The notes: generated by a model not told the origin, from the sequence alone. A stretch of 64,000 nt of DNA from Mizugakiibacter sediminis (GCF_000953855.2 NZ_DF970160.1:19862-83861), one strand, 5' to 3'; shown: positions 1-12,867, numbered from the stretch's first letter. Made by a program: numbers and translations.

Positions 1-68
1 AGCGCGCCGCCGGCGGTTGATGCGGCCGCGGCAGGGCGGGCGGCCGCGGCGCCGCCCGCGTCGGGATC

Positions 69-326
69 TCAGGGCGCCTTCGGCTTCAGCAGCAGCCGGT
101 ACAGGAACAGCAGGATCAGCGCGCCGATCACCGACATGATGAAGCCGGCGGGCTGGCCCGGCCGATACCAGCCGAGCGCCTGGCCCAGCCAGCCGGCCAG
201 CAGCGAGCCGGCGATGCCGAGCAGGCCGGTGACGACGAGTCCGCCGGGATCCCTGCCGGGCATCAGGAACTTGGCCACGACACCGATCACCAGGCCGATC
301 AGGAACATCCAGATCCAGTGCAGCAT
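69..326 (-). CDS. GlsB/YeaQ/YmgE family stress-response membrane protein
   Basis: An 85-residue inner-membrane protein with three hydrophobic segments (about 4-20, 31-49 and 60-80) and the MPGRDPGG loop near 22-29 typical of the transglycosylase-associated family. The family is linked to stress and acid resistance in enterics, but its biochemical role is unknown. I chose the ATG at 324-326 because a strong GAGGAGGAG ribosome site lies just before it. The frame stays open much further upstream, but that extension lacks family character. It is divergent from the aminotransferase gene. Confidence 0.85.
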   Translation of the reverse strand: MLHWIWMFLIGLVIGVVAKFLMPGRDPGGLVVTGLLGIAGSLLAGWLGQALGWYRPGQPAGFIMSVIGALILLFLYRLLLKPKAP

Positions 327-471
327 GCGCCTCCTCCTCTGCGGGGGCCTTCCCGCGCGGGACGCGGGGGCGTCCATGATGCCCGCTCGGGCATGACTTT
401 GCGCGGCTGCGGGGCCGCCGCGACGCTGTGTTAAAATCGCGGCTTCTTTCTCCCCTCCGCGAGTGTCCTCC

Positions 472-1671
472 ATGCCGAAGCTTGCGAAGCGCATGGGCCG
501 CGCCAAGCCGAGCGCGATCATGGTGATCGCCGACAAGGCGAAGCGGCTCAAGGCCGAAGGCCGCGACGTCGTCAACTTCTCCATCGGCGTGCCGAATTTC
601 CTGCCGGGCGAACACGTCTACGACGCGGTGCGCGCGGCGCTGTCGAAGGACTCCGGCCAGTACGGCTCCAACCGCGGCCGCGAGGACCTGCTCGACGCCT
701 TCCTCAAGCACCTGGAAGCGGGTGGCTTCCGGGGCTACGAGCGCAAGCACTGCGCGGTGGCGGTCGGCGCCAAGCACATCCTGTACAACCTCGCCGAGGC
801 GCTGCTGGACGAAGGCGACGAGATCGTCTTCGCCACGCCGTACTGGACCAGCTACCTCGACATCGCCGAGATCCTGGGCGCGAAGATCACGCTGCTGCCG
901 TGCCCGCCCGAGCAGAACTACAAGATGACGCCGGCGCAGCTCGACCAGGCGCTGGCGAGCAAGCCCAAGGTGTTCCTGTTCAACAACCCGTCCAACCCCA
1001 CCGGCATGGTGTACGCCCGCGAGGAGATCGCCGCGCTGGCCGAGGTGGTGGCCAGGCACCCGGACACCTGGGTGATCACCGACGACATCTACAACCGCAT
1101 GGTGTTCGACGGCGTCGGCTACCACAACTTCCTGCACGTGCGCCCGGAGCTGCGCGACCGCGTGATCGTGGTCGATTCGCTGTCGAAGACCTACGGCATG
1201 CCCGGCTGGCGCGTCGGCTTCATGGCCGGCCCGGAGGCGGTGGCGCAGGCGCTGGTGACGCTGAACTCCAACCACATCACCAACGTCCCGGAGGTCGTCA
1301 CCGCCGCGGCGGTCGCGGCGCTGACCGGCCCGCAGGACATCCCGGCGCGGAAGTGCGCCGAGTTCGCCGCGCGCCGCGACGAGGTGCTGGCGGCGCTGGC
1401 CGCGATCCCGGGCGTGAAGTGCCCGCGGCCGCAGGGGGCGTTCTACGTGTTCCCGGACATCTCCTGCGCCTTCGGCAAGTCGCACGGCGGCAGGAAGATC
1501 GCCAACGACGTCGACCTCTGCGCCGCGCTGCTCGACGCCAAGGGCGTCGCCTGCGTGCCCGGTTCCGCGTTCGGCGAGCCGCGCGCGCTGCGCATCTCCT
1601 ACACCTGCCCGCAGGCGCAGTTGACCGAAGGCCTGAAGCGCATCCGCGAGTTCTTCGCCGAACTCGCCTGA
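472..1671 (+). CDS. Class I/II PLP-dependent aminotransferase (aspartate aminotransferase type)
   Basis: Fold-type I aminotransferase of 399 residues. It shows the substrate/cofactor motif NNPSNPTG near 171-178, the DDIY motif near 204-207 and the pyridoxal-phosphate lysine in [12 protein letters not shown] near residue 239. It probably exchanges amino groups between aspartate or a related amino acid and 2-oxoglutarate in the cytosol; the exact substrate cannot be read from sequence. Position next to mdh suits an aspartate-oxaloacetate-malate role. The start is uncertain: an in-frame GTG at 463 adds three residues and neither start has a good ribosome site. Confidence 0.85.
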   Translation: MPKLAKRMGRAKPSAIMVIADKAKRLKAEGRDVVNFSIGVPNFLPGEHVYDAVRAALSKDSGQYGSNRGREDLLDAFLKHLEAGGFRGYERKHCAVAVGAKHILYNLAEALLDEGDEIVFATPYWTSYLDIAEILGAKITLLPCPPEQNYKMTPAQLDQALASKPKVFLFNNPSNPTGMVYAREEIAALAEVVARHPDTWVITDDIYNRMVFDGVGYHNFLHVRPELRDRVIVVDSLSKTYGMPGWRVGFMAGPEAVAQALVTLNSNHITNVPEVVTAAAVAALTGPQDIPARKCAEFAARRDEVLAALAAIPGVKCPRPQGAFYVFPDISCAFGKSHGGRKIANDVDLCAALLDAKGVACVPGSAFGEPRALRISYTCPQAQLTEGLKRIREFFAELA

Positions 1672-1787
1672 CGGAAGCGGGCCATGGGAAATCGGCAACC
1701 GGCGATTCGGCGACCGATCGAGCGTGCGCGGCACGCGGCCCATTTCCGCTTTCCGGTTTCCGTATCCAGTCATCACGGAGTGAACCC

Positions 1788-2774
1788 ATGAAGTCCCCCG
1801 TCCGCGTTGCCGTGACCGGCGCCGCCGGCCAAATCGGCTATGCCCTGCTGTTCCGCATCGCCGCCGGCGACATGCTCGGCAAGGACCAGCCGGTGATCCT
1901 GCACCTGCTGGAAATCACCCCGGCGCTGCCCGCGCTGAACGGCGTGGTGATGGAGCTGAACGACTGCGCGTTCCCGCTGCTCGCCGGCATCGTCGCCACC
2001 GACGACCCGAACGTCGCCTTCAAGGACGTCGACTACGCGCTGTTGGTCGGCGCGCGCCCGCGCGGCCCGGGCATGGAGCGCAAGGACCTGCTGGAGGCCA
2101 ACGGCGCGATCTTCGCCCCGCAGGGCAAGGCGCTGAACGCGCACGCCAGGCGCGACGTCAAGGTGCTGGTGGTCGGCAACCCGGCCAACACCAACGCGCT
2201 GATCGCGCAGCAGAACGCGCCGGACCTCGATCCGCGCTGCTTCACCGCGATGGTGCGCCTCGACCACAACCGCGCGCTGTCGCAGCTCGCCGAGAAGACC
2301 GGCGCGCACGTCACCGACATCCGCAAGATGACCATCTGGGGCAACCACAGCTCGACCCAGTACCCGGACATCCACCACGCCACGGTCAAGGGCACCGCCG
2401 CCACCAGCCTGGTCGACCAGGCCTGGTACAGGGACAGCTTCATCCCCACCGTGCAGCAGCGCGGCGCGGCGATCATCAAGGCGCGCGGCGCCTCCTCGGC
2501 GGCATCGGCGGCGTCGGCGGCGATCGACCACATGCGCTCGTGGGCGCTCGGCACCGAGCCCGGCGACTGGGTGTCGATGGCGATCCCGTCCGACGGCTCC
2601 TACGGCATCGCCCCGGGCGTGATCTACGGCTACCCGGTGACCTGCAAGAACGGCAAGTACGAGATCGTGCAGGGCCTGGAGATCAACGCCTTCTCGCGCG
2701 AACGCATGGACGCGACCGACAAGGAACTGCGCGAGGAGCGCGCCGGCGTCGAGCACCTGTTCGCCAGGAAGTGA
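1788..2774 (+). CDS. mdh: Malate dehydrogenase
   Basis: Interconverts malate and oxaloacetate with NAD in the TCA cycle. The 328-residue length is that of the cytosolic-type bacterial enzyme. The nucleotide-binding loop GAAGQIG is at 11-17, the cofactor-selecting acid at E42, substrate arginines near 91 and 97, the LDHNR motif at 158-162 and the catalytic histidine at 187 in WGNHSS. An ACGGAG ribosome site precedes the ATG. It lies 116 bases after the aminotransferase gene and is followed by a strong hairpin. Confidence 0.96.
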   Translation: MKSPVRVAVTGAAGQIGYALLFRIAAGDMLGKDQPVILHLLEITPALPALNGVVMELNDCAFPLLAGIVATDDPNVAFKDVDYALLVGARPRGPGMERKDLLEANGAIFAPQGKALNAHARRDVKVLVVGNPANTNALIAQQNAPDLDPRCFTAMVRLDHNRALSQLAEKTGAHVTDIRKMTIWGNHSSTQYPDIHHATVKGTAATSLVDQAWYRDSFIPTVQQRGAAIIKARGASSAASAASAAIDHMRSWALGTEPGDWVSMAIPSDGSYGIAPGVIYGYPVTCKNGKYEIVQGLEINAFSRERMDATDKELREERAGVEHLFARK

Positions 2775-2796
2775 GCGGCGATCCGCGCATCCGCGA

Positions 2797-2823
2797 CGAA
2801 GGGCGGCCGCGGGCCGCCCTTCG
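2797..2823 (+). terminator. Hairpin after mdh
   Basis: A perfect 12-bp stem with a 3-base loop starts 22 bases after the mdh stop. There is no long T run, so it may be a weak terminator or an mRNA 3'-end stabiliser. Confidence 0.55.
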
Positions 2824-2936
2824 CATGTGCGGCGGACGGCGGCGGCGCATCTTCGCAATGGCCTACGACCTTGGTCGGAACCCCGGCGCGGTGCGTTTGC
2901 ACTAGGCTAGCGCCGTCACCCGCGACGGGGGCGGCC

Positions 2937-4838
2937 ATGCGCTACGAAGACGCCTATCGGCGCTCGATCGAGGAGCCGGAAGCGTTCTGGGCGGAAGAGG
3001 CGCGGGCGATCCACTGGCACACGCCGCCGCAACGCATCCTCGACTACTCGAACCCGCCGTTCCGCAAGTGGTTCGTCGGCGGCACCACCAACCTCTGCTA
3101 CAACGCGGTCGACCGCCACCTGGAAACGCGGCCGGACCAGCTCGCGCTGGTGGCGGTGTCGACCGAGACCGGCATCACCCGCCGCGTCACCTACCGCGAG
3201 CTGTACCGCGAAGTGAACGCCTTCGCCGCCGCGCTGCGGGAGTTCGGCGTCGGCCGCGGCGACCGTGTGGTGATCTACATGCCGAACTTCGCCGAGGCGG
3301 TATTCGCGATCCTCGCCTGCGCGCGCATCGGCGCGATCCACTCGGTGGTGTTCGGCGGCTTCGCAGCGCACAACCTGGCGCTGCGCATCGACGATGCGAA
3401 GCCGAAGCTGCTGATCTGCGCCGACGCCGGCATGCGCGCCGGCAAGGTGGTGCGCTACAAGCCGCTGGTGGACGAGGCCTGCGCCGCGGCGCGGTCGCCG
3501 CCGCCGGCGGTGCTGGTGGTGCGCCGCGGCCTCGATGCCGATCTCGCCATGCAGCCGGCGCGCGATTTCGAGTACGCGCCGCTGCGCGCCAAGCACGCCA
3601 ACGCGCGCGTGCCGGTCGCCTGGCTGGAGTCGAACGAACCGAGCTACCTGCTGTACACCTCCGGCACCACCGGCAAGCCGAAGGGCGTGCAGCGCGACGT
3701 CGGCGGCTACGCGGTGGCGATGGCGTTGTCGATGCGCACGGTGTTCGACGTCGGCGCCGGCCAGACGATGTTCACCACCTCCGACATCGGCTGGGCGGTG
3801 GGGCATTCCTACAACGTCTACGGCCCGCTGATCGTCGGCGCCACCTCGCTGCTGTACGAGGGTCTGCCGACGCATCCCGACCCCGGCGTCTGGTGGCGGC
3901 TGTGCGCGCAGTACGGCGTGCGCAGCATGTTCTCCTCGCCGACCGCGATCCGCGTGCTGAAGAAGCAGGACCCGGCCTGGTTGAAGAAGCACGACCTGTC
4001 CGCGCTGAAATGGCTGTTCCTCGCCGGCGAGCCGCTGGACGAGCCGACCGCGAGGTGGATCAGCGAAGGCATCGGCAAACCGGTGATCGACAACTACTGG
4101 CAGACCGAGACCGGCTGGCCGGTGCTGACCCTGCTGCCGGGCCTGGACCTGAAGCCGCAGAAGTTCGGCTCGCCCGGCCTGCCCAACCTCGGCTACCGCA
4201 TGCGCGTGGTCAACGAGGTCACCGGCGCGGACGCGGCCGCCGACGAAAAAGGCGTGCTGACCATCGTGCCGCCGTTGCCGCCGGGCTGCCTCAGCACGAT
4301 CTGGGGCGACGACGCGCGTTTCCTGAAGGGCTACTTCGGCCACTTCAGGGAGCTGCTGTACAGCTCGCTGGACTGGGCGATCCGCGACGCCGACGGCTAC
4401 TACTTCATCCTCGGCCGCACCGACGACGTGATCAACGTCGCCGGCCACCGGCTGGGCACGCGCGAAATCGAGGAGGCGGTGGCGACGCACGGCGCCGTCG
4501 CCGAGGCCGCGGTGATCGGCGTCGCCGACGAGCTGAAAGGGCAGGTGCCGGTGGTGTTCGCCACGCTGAAGGACGCGTCCGCCGGCGCATCCGCGCGGCG
4601 CGCCGCCGCCGAGGGCATGCTGGAGCGCGTCGTCGCGATGCTGGGCGCGGTGGCCCGGCCGGCGCGCATCTACGTCGTCGACGCGCTGCCGAAGACGCGC
4701 TCCGGCAAGCTGCTGCGCCGTTCGCTGGCGGCGCTGGCGCAGCACGCCGATCCCGGCGACCTGTCCACCCTGGACGATCCGAACGCGCTGGAGGAGATCA
4801 AGCGCGCGCTGGCGCGCGGACCGGAGTGGGGCGGCTGA
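2937..4838 (+). CDS. prpE: Propionyl-CoA synthetase (acyl-CoA synthetase, AMP-forming)
   Basis: Activates propionate with ATP and CoA to propionyl-CoA, the entry to the methylcitrate cycle. The 633 residues carry the adenylate-forming motif YTSGTTGKPKG at 240-250, a WQTETGWP motif, the NVAGHRLGT hinge region and the C-terminal PKTRSGK lysine at 591, which is the regulatory acetylation site in this family. The overall form matches PrpE better than the longer acetyl-CoA synthetases. The ATG at 2937 follows a purine-rich CGACGGGGG stretch. prpB and prpC lie downstream on the same strand, with a divergent transporter between. Confidence 0.9.
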   Translation: MRYEDAYRRSIEEPEAFWAEEARAIHWHTPPQRILDYSNPPFRKWFVGGTTNLCYNAVDRHLETRPDQLALVAVSTETGITRRVTYRELYREVNAFAAALREFGVGRGDRVVIYMPNFAEAVFAILACARIGAIHSVVFGGFAAHNLALRIDDAKPKLLICADAGMRAGKVVRYKPLVDEACAAARSPPPAVLVVRRGLDADLAMQPARDFEYAPLRAKHANARVPVAWLESNEPSYLLYTSGTTGKPKGVQRDVGGYAVAMALSMRTVFDVGAGQTMFTTSDIGWAVGHSYNVYGPLIVGATSLLYEGLPTHPDPGVWWRLCAQYGVRSMFSSPTAIRVLKKQDPAWLKKHDLSALKWLFLAGEPLDEPTARWISEGIGKPVIDNYWQTETGWPVLTLLPGLDLKPQKFGSPGLPNLGYRMRVVNEVTGADAAADEKGVLTIVPPLPPGCLSTIWGDDARFLKGYFGHFRELLYSSLDWAIRDADGYYFILGRTDDVINVAGHRLGTREIEEAVATHGAVAEAAVIGVADELKGQVPVVFATLKDASAGASARRAAAEGMLERVVAMLGAVARPARIYVVDALPKTRSGKLLRRSLAALAQHADPGDLSTLDDPNALEEIKRALARGPEWGG

Positions 4839-4845
4839 GCCCGCC

Positions 4846-6165
4846 TCAGCCGCCGCGCGCTTCGGCGCGCTTCACCTGGGCGTCCACCACGGTGGCGGTG
4901 ACCATGTCGCTGCCGACGTTGACCATGGTGCGCGTCATGTCGAGCAGGCGGTCGACGCCGAGCACGATGCCGATGCCTTCGGCCGGCACGCCGAAATTGA
5001 TCAGCAGCCCGGCGATCAGCGGCATCGAGCCGCCGGGGATGCCGGCGACCGCCACGGCGCTCAGCACCGCCAGCATCATCAGCACCAGTTGATGGCCGAG
5101 CGACAGCTCGATGCCGAAGGCCTGCGCGACGAACAGCACCACGCAGCCCTCGAACAGCGCCGTGCCGCTCATGTTCATCGTGGTGCCGAGCGGCAGCACG
5201 AAACCGGCCGTGCCGGGCGCCAGCCCCAGCGTCTCGCGCGACGCCGCCAGCGCGGCCGGCAGGGTGGCGTTGCTCGAGCTGGTCGAGAACGCGGTGACCA
5301 GCACCGCGCGGACCGAGCGGAAGAACTCCAGCGGCCGGCGCTTCGCCAGCAGCATCAGCCAGATCGACATCGTGCCGAACAGGTGCAGCAGCAGGGCGAA
5401 CGCGCAACCGAGCACGAACACGGACAGGGTGAGCAGGATGTCGGCGCCGACCTTGACGATCACGCCGTACATCAGCGCCGGCACCGCATAGGGGGCCAGG
5501 CGCAGGGCGAGGTGCACGATGTGCGTCATCACCTCGCCGATGGTCTCCATGCTGTCGAGGAAGCGGCGCCGGGCGGCGTCGCCGAGGCGCATGGCGGCGC
5601 CGCCGGCCAGGATCGCGAACAGGATCAGCGGCAGCACGTCGCCCAGCGCGTCGCGGCTCTGCCCGACCACGGCGCCGAACAGGTTGCGCGGCATGAACAT
5701 CTCGACGACGACCTCGAAGCTCAGCGGCGGCCGCTCGGCCTGCCGCGCGATCTGCTGCTGCGCGCTGCCGCCGTATTCCTGCAGCAACTGCGCCTTGGCC
5801 GCAGCGTCGAGGTGCCGGCCGGGCTGCAACAGGTTCATCACCGCCAGGCCGAGCGCCACGGCGATGCCCATGTTGGCGACGAACAGCAGGAACGTGCGCC
5901 CGGCCAGCGGGCCGAGACGGTCGAGCCGTCCGAGCTGCGCCACGCCGCCGGCCAGCGAGGCGAACACCAGCGGCAGCACGACGAAGAACAGCATGCGCAG
6001 GAAGACCTGCCCGACGGGATCGAGCACCGCGTCGGCGAAGCGCCGCGCGCCGTCGAGCGCGCCTGGCCAGACCGCGCCGGCGGCGAGCGTGGCGACGCCG
6101 GCGAGGACGCCGGCGACGAGTCCCCACAGGATGCGGGAGGCGAGCGAATTCGGGGCAGCGGACAT
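4846..6165 (-). CDS. Dicarboxylate/amino acid:cation symporter (DAACS family)
   Basis: A 439-residue inner-membrane carrier of the DctA/GltP family, with eight hydrophobic segments plus re-entrant loops. Conserved features are the serine-rich segment ([11 protein letters not shown]), the [13 protein letters not shown] stretch and the PGGSMPLI segment that form the substrate and sodium sites. It would import C4-dicarboxylates, glutamate/aspartate or related acids with sodium or protons. The specificity cannot be decided here. It is convergent with prpE, which stops 7 bases away, and divergent from prpB. Confidence 0.88.
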   Translation of the reverse strand: MSAAPNSLASRILWGLVAGVLAGVATLAAGAVWPGALDGARRFADAVLDPVGQVFLRMLFFVVLPLVFASLAGGVAQLGRLDRLGPLAGRTFLLFVANMGIAVALGLAVMNLLQPGRHLDAAAKAQLLQEYGGSAQQQIARQAERPPLSFEVVVEMFMPRNLFGAVVGQSRDALGDVLPLILFAILAGGAAMRLGDAARRRFLDSMETIGEVMTHIVHLALRLAPYAVPALMYGVIVKVGADILLTLSVFVLGCAFALLLHLFGTMSIWLMLLAKRRPLEFFRSVRAVLVTAFSTSSSNATLPAALAASRETLGLAPGTAGFVLPLGTTMNMSGTALFEGCVVLFVAQAFGIELSLGHQLVLMMLAVLSAVAVAGIPGGSMPLIAGLLINFGVPAEGIGIVLGVDRLLDMTRTMVNVGSDMVTATVVDAQVKRAEARGG

Positions 6166-6272
6166 GCGCGGACTGTAGGCGGAAGCCGCGGGCGCTGTCC
6201 ACGCGCGGGTACGCGCGCCGTCCCGTGCGCGGGTCGAGTTCCACTACAATGGGCAGGTTTCGGAGGACCTTC

Positions 6273-7163
6273 ATGAGCCCTGTCGCATCCCCCGGCGCGC
6301 GTTTCCGCGCCGCCGTCGCCGCCGAGAAGCCGCTGCAGATCGTCGGCGCGGTCAACGCCTATGCGGGCATCCTCGCCGCGTCCGCGGGTTTCAAGGCGCT
6401 GTACGTGTCCGGCGGCGGCGTGGCGGCGTCCAGCCGCGGCATTCCCGATCTCGGCATCACCACGCTGGAGGACGTCGCCATCGACGTCGAGCGCCTGACC
6501 AGCGCGGTCGACCTGCCGGTGCTGGTCGACATCGACACCGGCTGGGGCAGCGCCTTCAACATCGCGCGCGCGATCAAGACCATGATCCGCGTCGGCGCCG
6601 GCGCCGTGCACATCGAGGACCAGGTGCAGGCCAAGCGCTGCGGCCATCGCCCCGGCAAGGAACTGGTGCCGAAGGAGGACATGGCCGACCGCATCAAGGC
6701 CGCCGCCGACGCGCGCAGCGACGCGCAGTTCGTGATCATGGCGCGTACCGACGCGATCGCGGTCGAAGGGCTGGATGCGGCGATCGAGCGCGCGCAGCTG
6801 TGCGTCGAGGCCGGCGCCGACATGATTTTCGCCGAGGCCGTCACCGAGCTGCCGATGTACCGCAGGTTCAAGGACGCGGTGAAGGTGCCGGTGCTCGCCA
6901 ACATCACCGAGTTCGGCAAGACGCCGTTGTGGAGCACCGCGGAACTGGCCGCGGTCGGCGTCGACATGGTGCTGTACCCGCTGTCGGCGTTCCGCGCCAT
7001 GGCCAAGGCCGCGCTCGGCGTGTACGAGGCGATCCGCCGCGACGGCCACCAGCGCGCGGTGATCGACGCGATGCAGACCCGCACCGAGCTGTACGACAAG
7101 CTCGGCTACTGGGACTACGAGCGCAAGCTCGACGAGCTGTTCGGCAGCCGCAAGGAAGGCTGA
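6273..7163 (+). CDS. prpB: Methylisocitrate lyase
   Basis: Cleaves 2-methylisocitrate to pyruvate and succinate, the last step of the methylcitrate cycle. The 296-residue TIM-barrel protein has the family signature KRCGH at 121-125 with catalytic Cys123, and the metal-binding aspartates in DIDTGWG near 87-92. The ATG at 6273 is set by a CGGAGGA ribosome site 6 bases upstream; the frame is open before it. prpC follows on the same strand after 184 bases. Confidence 0.95.
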   Translation: MSPVASPGARFRAAVAAEKPLQIVGAVNAYAGILAASAGFKALYVSGGGVAASSRGIPDLGITTLEDVAIDVERLTSAVDLPVLVDIDTGWGSAFNIARAIKTMIRVGAGAVHIEDQVQAKRCGHRPGKELVPKEDMADRIKAAADARSDAQFVIMARTDAIAVEGLDAAIERAQLCVEAGADMIFAEAVTELPMYRRFKDAVKVPVLANITEFGKTPLWSTAELAAVGVDMVLYPLSAFRAMAKAALGVYEAIRRDGHQRAVIDAMQTRTELYDKLGYWDYERKLDELFGSRKEG

Positions 7164-7347
7164 CGGTGGCCGCGCCGACGCCGTCCGCCGAGTGCAACCC
7201 GTCGCCCGACCGCGCTACCGCTGACGCCGACCGACCGCTGCCCGCGGCTGCCCGTGGCCGAGATCTTCAACGACCGACGAGTCGATACGAGTAAAGCGTC
7301 GCCCCGCCGCGTACCGGTTGCGGTGCCGGCCCGATCCGGAGAGAACC

Positions 7348-8502
7348 ATGAGCGAGAACGCCCAGCAAGTCCTTCCCAAGGCGAAGAAGTCGGTCGCGCT
7401 GTCCGGCGTCGCCGCCGGCAACACCGCGATCTGCACGGTCGGCCGCAGCGGCAACGACCTGCACTATCGCGGCTACGACATCCACGACCTGGCCACCAGG
7501 GCCTCCTTCGAGGAAGTGGCGCACCTGCTGGTGCACGGCGTGCTGCCCAACTGGTCGGAGCTGAACGCCTACCGCGCCAAGCTGAAGCGGCTGCGCGGCC
7601 TGCCGGCGCCGGTGAAGGGCGCGCTGGAGCTGCTGCCGGCGTCCACCCATCCGATGGACGTGCTGCGCACCGGCGCCTCGGTGCTGGGCACCGTGCTGCC
7701 GGAGAAGGAGGACCACAACCTCGCCGGCGCGCGCGACATCGCCGACCGCCTGATGGCCAGCTTCGGCTCGATGCTGCTGTACTGGTACCACTGGAGCCAC
7801 AACGGCAAGCGCATCGACACCGAGACCGACGACGAATCGATCGCCGCGCACTTCCTGCACCTGCTGCACGGCAAGAAGCCCAGCGAGCTGCACGCGCAGT
7901 CGCTGGACAAGTCGCTGGTGCTGTACGCCGAGCACGAGTTCAACGCCTCGACGTTCACCGCGCGCGTGATCGCCGGCACCGGCTCCGACATCTACTCCTG
8001 CATCACCGGCGCGATCGGCGCGCTGCGCGGCCCCAAGCACGGCGGCGCCAACGAGGTGGCGATGGACATCATCGCCCGCTACCGCAGCGCCGAGGAGGCC
8101 GAGGCCGACATCCGCGCGCGCGTCGAGCGCAAGGAGATCGTGATCGGCTTCGGCCACCCGGTCTACACGATCGGCGACCCGCGCAACCCGATCATCAAGG
8201 AGATCAGCCGCAAGCTGTGCCAGGAAGGCGGCAACCCGCGCCTGTTCGAGATCTCCGAGCGCATCGAGACGCTGATGTGGGACATCAAGAAGATGTTCCC
8301 CAACCTCGACTGGTACTCGGCCAGCGCCTACCACATGATGGGCGTGCCGACGCCGATGTTCACGCCGCTGTTCGTGATCGCGCGCACCTCCGGCTGGAGC
8401 GCGCACGTGATCGAGCAGCGCATCGACGGCAAGATCATCCGCCCCAGCGCCAACTACACCGGCCCGGAGGATCGCGCCTACACGCCGATCGAGAAGCGCT
8501 GA
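7348..8502 (+). CDS. prpC: 2-methylcitrate synthase
   Basis: Condenses propionyl-CoA with oxaloacetate to 2-methylcitrate. At 384 residues it belongs to the short citrate-synthase-like PrpC group rather than GltA. Catalytic histidines lie in [11 protein letters not shown], in GPKHGGANE and in GFGHPVY. The ATG is preceded by GGAGAGAA. The 184-base gap after prpB has no gene, so the two may share a transcript or prpC may have its own promoter. A strong terminator follows. Confidence 0.93.
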   Translation: MSENAQQVLPKAKKSVALSGVAAGNTAICTVGRSGNDLHYRGYDIHDLATRASFEEVAHLLVHGVLPNWSELNAYRAKLKRLRGLPAPVKGALELLPASTHPMDVLRTGASVLGTVLPEKEDHNLAGARDIADRLMASFGSMLLYWYHWSHNGKRIDTETDDESIAAHFLHLLHGKKPSELHAQSLDKSLVLYAEHEFNASTFTARVIAGTGSDIYSCITGAIGALRGPKHGGANEVAMDIIARYRSAEEAEADIRARVERKEIVIGFGHPVYTIGDPRNPIIKEISRKLCQEGGNPRLFEISERIETLMWDIKKMFPNLDWYSASAYHMMGVPTPMFTPLFVIARTSGWSAHVIEQRIDGKIIRPSANYTGPEDRAYTPIEKR

Positions 8503-8525
8503 GCGGGTCCGCCCCCGCGCGCGCG

Positions 8526-8556
8526 AAAGGGAGCCCGCGGGCTCCCTTTTCGTTTT
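8526..8556 (+). terminator. Rho-independent terminator of prpC
   Basis: A perfect stem pairs AAAGGGAGCCC with GGGCTCCCTTT around a 2-base centre and runs into a T-rich tail, 24 bases after the prpC stop. Confidence 0.85.
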
Positions 8557-8633
8557 CTGAACGCGCGGCGGCCGCATTCGCGGTATAAGCGGGCTGCGTG
8601 CGGGAACGAGGCCGTCACGGCGGGGAGGGCCCG

Positions 8634-9470
8634 ATGCGCGGGCGAATGCGGGCGATGCGGTGGGCGTGCGGCTGCGGCCTGCTGCTGGTCGGCGGACTCG
8701 CGCAGGCCGCGCCTTCGATGGCGCTGGACCGCGTCAACCTGTGGCTGGGCGGCTACCAGCCGGACACGCGCATCCGGCTGAGCGTCGACGCCAGCGGCGG
8801 CCCGCAGGGCACGGTGATCGACGCCGAACGCGATTTCGGCCTGGACCGCCGCCATCCGGTCGGCCGCGCGCGCCTGGATTTCCTGCTCGGCGACCACCAG
8901 GGCTTCACCCTCGACGTGTATCGCTACGACAACAGCGGCGCGCGCGCCCTGGACCGGCAGGTGGTCTACGACGGCAACACCTACGACGTCGCCGCGGCGA
9001 TCCGCAGCCGCATCGAGATCGATTTCGCCAGCGCCGCCTGGCACTGGTGGTTCGACGCCGGCGATCGCGACGTGGTCGGCGCCGGGCTGGGCGCGGCGCG
9101 CTACCGGCTGGCGGTCGACGTCGCCGGCGAGGCGTCGGTGCACGGGCCCGTCGGCGGCAGCATCGCGGCGGCCAGCCACCGCAGCGAGGCAGCGTGGGCG
9201 CCGGTGCTGACGCTGGGCTGGCGGCACGCGTTCACGCGCGACCTGCGCCTCTATGCCGACGTCTCCGGCGTGCGCAAGAACGCCGGCACGCTGCAGGGAC
9301 ACATCTACGCCGGCGCGGTCGGCGTCGAGTACTACCCATGGCAGCACCTCGGCGTCGGCGCCGAGTACGCCGCCACCCGCATCAATCTCGACAAGGATGG
9401 CCGCGACTACGCCGCGCGGCTGAAGCTGCGCCTGCAGGGACCCGCCGCCTTCGTGCGCATGCGCTTCTGA
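8634..9470 (+). CDS. Predicted outer-membrane beta-barrel protein
   Basis: A 278-residue protein with a signal peptide (about 1-25, ending in AQA) and then alternating hydrophobic and polar strands rich in aromatic residues. It ends in Phe, the usual C-terminal residue of outer-membrane barrels. I do not recognise a named family, and the role is unknown. The start at 8634 is set by a GGGGAGGG ribosome site; three further in-frame methionines follow within 8 codons. It is convergent with fadH, whose stop lies 9 bases beyond. Confidence 0.65.
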   Translation: MRGRMRAMRWACGCGLLLVGGLAQAAPSMALDRVNLWLGGYQPDTRIRLSVDASGGPQGTVIDAERDFGLDRRHPVGRARLDFLLGDHQGFTLDVYRYDNSGARALDRQVVYDGNTYDVAAAIRSRIEIDFASAAWHWWFDAGDRDVVGAGLGAARYRLAVDVAGEASVHGPVGGSIAAASHRSEAAWAPVLTLGWRHAFTRDLRLYADVSGVRKNAGTLQGHIYAGAVGVEYYPWQHLGVGAEYAATRINLDKDGRDYAARLKLRLQGPAAFVRMRF

Positions 9471-9479
9471 CCGGCGCGG

Positions 9480-11533
<2,054 letters not shown>

Positions 11534-11584
11534 CATGCCCGCTGCGCGGCGCCGCGGCAAGCCCGCGCCGCTGGGACGCCGCGC

Positions 11585-12601
11585 TCAGCCCCAGCCGCGC
11601 AGCACCAGCTTGCCGATGCTGCGGCCGGATTCCAGCCGCGCGTGCGCCACGCGCAGGTTGGCCGCGTTGATCGGCGCCAGCGTCCCGGTCAGCGTGCTGC
11701 GCAGCGCGCCCGCGTCGACCAGCGCGGCGACGCGGGCGAGGATGCGGTGCTGCGCGATCATGTCCGGGGTGCGGTACTGCGCGCGCGTGAACATGTACTC
11801 CCAGTGCACGCTGGCGCTCTTGCTCTTCAGCGGCTCGAGGTCGACGGCCTGCTTCATGCCGACGACCAGGCCGATGCGTCCCTGCGGCGCCACCAGGTCC
11901 GTCATCTGCGCCCAGTACGGTTCGGCGGCGGTGAAGCAGACGATGGCGTCGACCGCGGCGAAGCCGAGCGCTTCGAGCTGCGGTTTCAGCGGCTGGCGAT
12001 GGTCGACCACGTGGTCCGCGCCCATGCGCCTGCACCAATCGACGGTCTCGGCGCGCGAGGCGGTGGCGATCGCGGTGAGGCCGGCGCGCTTGGCGAGCTG
12101 GATGGCGATCGAGCCGAGCCCGCCGGCGCCGGCGATCATCAGCAGCGTGCGATCGCGGTCGGCGCCGTCGGCGTCGAAGCCGAAACGCTCGAACAGCAGC
12201 TCCCACGCCGTCAGCGCGGTCAGCGGCAGCGCCGCGGCCTCGGCGAAGTCGAGCGTGCGCGGCATCGGCCCGACGATGCGCTCGTCGACCAGATGGAACT
12301 CGGCATTGCAGCCGGGACGGTCGATCGCGCCGGCGTAGTAGACGCGGTCCCCGGGTTTGAACAGCGTCACCGCCTCGCCGACCGCCTCCACCACGCCGGC
12401 GGCGTCCCAGCCCAGCACGCGCGGCGCGGCTTCGACCGCCGCCTTGGGCGCGCGCACCTTGGTGTCGACCGGATTGACCGACACCGCCTCGACGCGCACC
12501 CGCAGGTCGTGGCCGGCGGGCGTGGGCGTGGGCAGTTCGACGTCGATCAGCGATTCGGGATCGTCGATGGGCAGATAGCGGGTAAGGGCGACGGCTTTCA
12601 T
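11585..12601 (-). CDS. Zinc-independent MDR-family alcohol dehydrogenase / quinone oxidoreductase-like protein
   Basis: A 338-residue medium-chain dehydrogenase/reductase. The N-terminal GroES-like domain contains SVNPVDTKVRAP (about 40-51), and the middle Rossmann fold has the NADPH loop AGAGGLGSIA. Zinc-ligand cysteines are missing, which is typical of the zinc-binding-annotated but zinc-free subgroup that reduces quinones or enones. The substrate is unknown. It lies 86 bases upstream of fadH on the same strand and may be co-transcribed with it, although the fadH operator lies between them. The ATG at 12601 follows GCCGCC-rich sequence with no clear ribosome site. Confidence 0.8.
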   Translation of the reverse strand: MKAVALTRYLPIDDPESLIDVELPTPTPAGHDLRVRVEAVSVNPVDTKVRAPKAAVEAAPRVLGWDAAGVVEAVGEAVTLFKPGDRVYYAGAIDRPGCNAEFHLVDERIVGPMPRTLDFAEAAALPLTALTAWELLFERFGFDADGADRDRTLLMIAGAGGLGSIAIQLAKRAGLTAIATASRAETVDWCRRMGADHVVDHRQPLKPQLEALGFAAVDAIVCFTAAEPYWAQMTDLVAPQGRIGLVVGMKQAVDLEPLKSKSASVHWEYMFTRAQYRTPDMIAQHRILARVAALVDAGALRSTLTGTLAPINAANLRVAHARLESGRSIGKLVLRGWG

Positions 12602-12641
12602 GGCGGCTCGTGCGGCGGTGGCGGCGAGGAGAAGAACGGGT

Positions 12642-12821
12642 TCACACCGGCGGCGGCGTGCGTTCGGCGAACTGGCCGTGCCGGTACGGGTAGTAAGGAT
12701 AGGGCGGGGTGACGCGGCTGGCTTCGTCCAGGCGGGCGACCTGTTCCGCGTCGAGGCGCCAGCCGACCGCGCCGCGGTTCTGCCGCAACTGCGCCTCGTC
12801 GCGCGCGCCGATCAGCGGCGA
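12642..12821 (-). pseudogene. Aldo/keto reductase remnant (C-terminal fragment)
   Basis: This reading frame gives a continuous aldo/keto reductase C-terminus of about 60 residues. It includes LIGARDEAQLRQN, then GAVGWRL, then EQVARLDEAS, then a tyrosine/proline-rich tail ending at a TGA (12642-12644). No start codon with ribosome site and none of the catalytic barrel remain; the homology fades at about 12822, just before the TerC gene. It is most simply the leftover of a 5'-deleted gene. The deletion probably accompanied a rearrangement that placed the TerC gene here. Confidence 0.75.
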
Positions 12822-12867
12822 CGAAGCGCGGCCGGCCCGTCGCCGCGCGCGCTGAGGCCGCCGGCGC

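Noticed and set aside
12602..12867. Insertion sequence or integrase trace at the aldo/keto reductase breakpoint
   Set aside because: No terminal inverted repeats, target duplication or transposase fragment could be seen.
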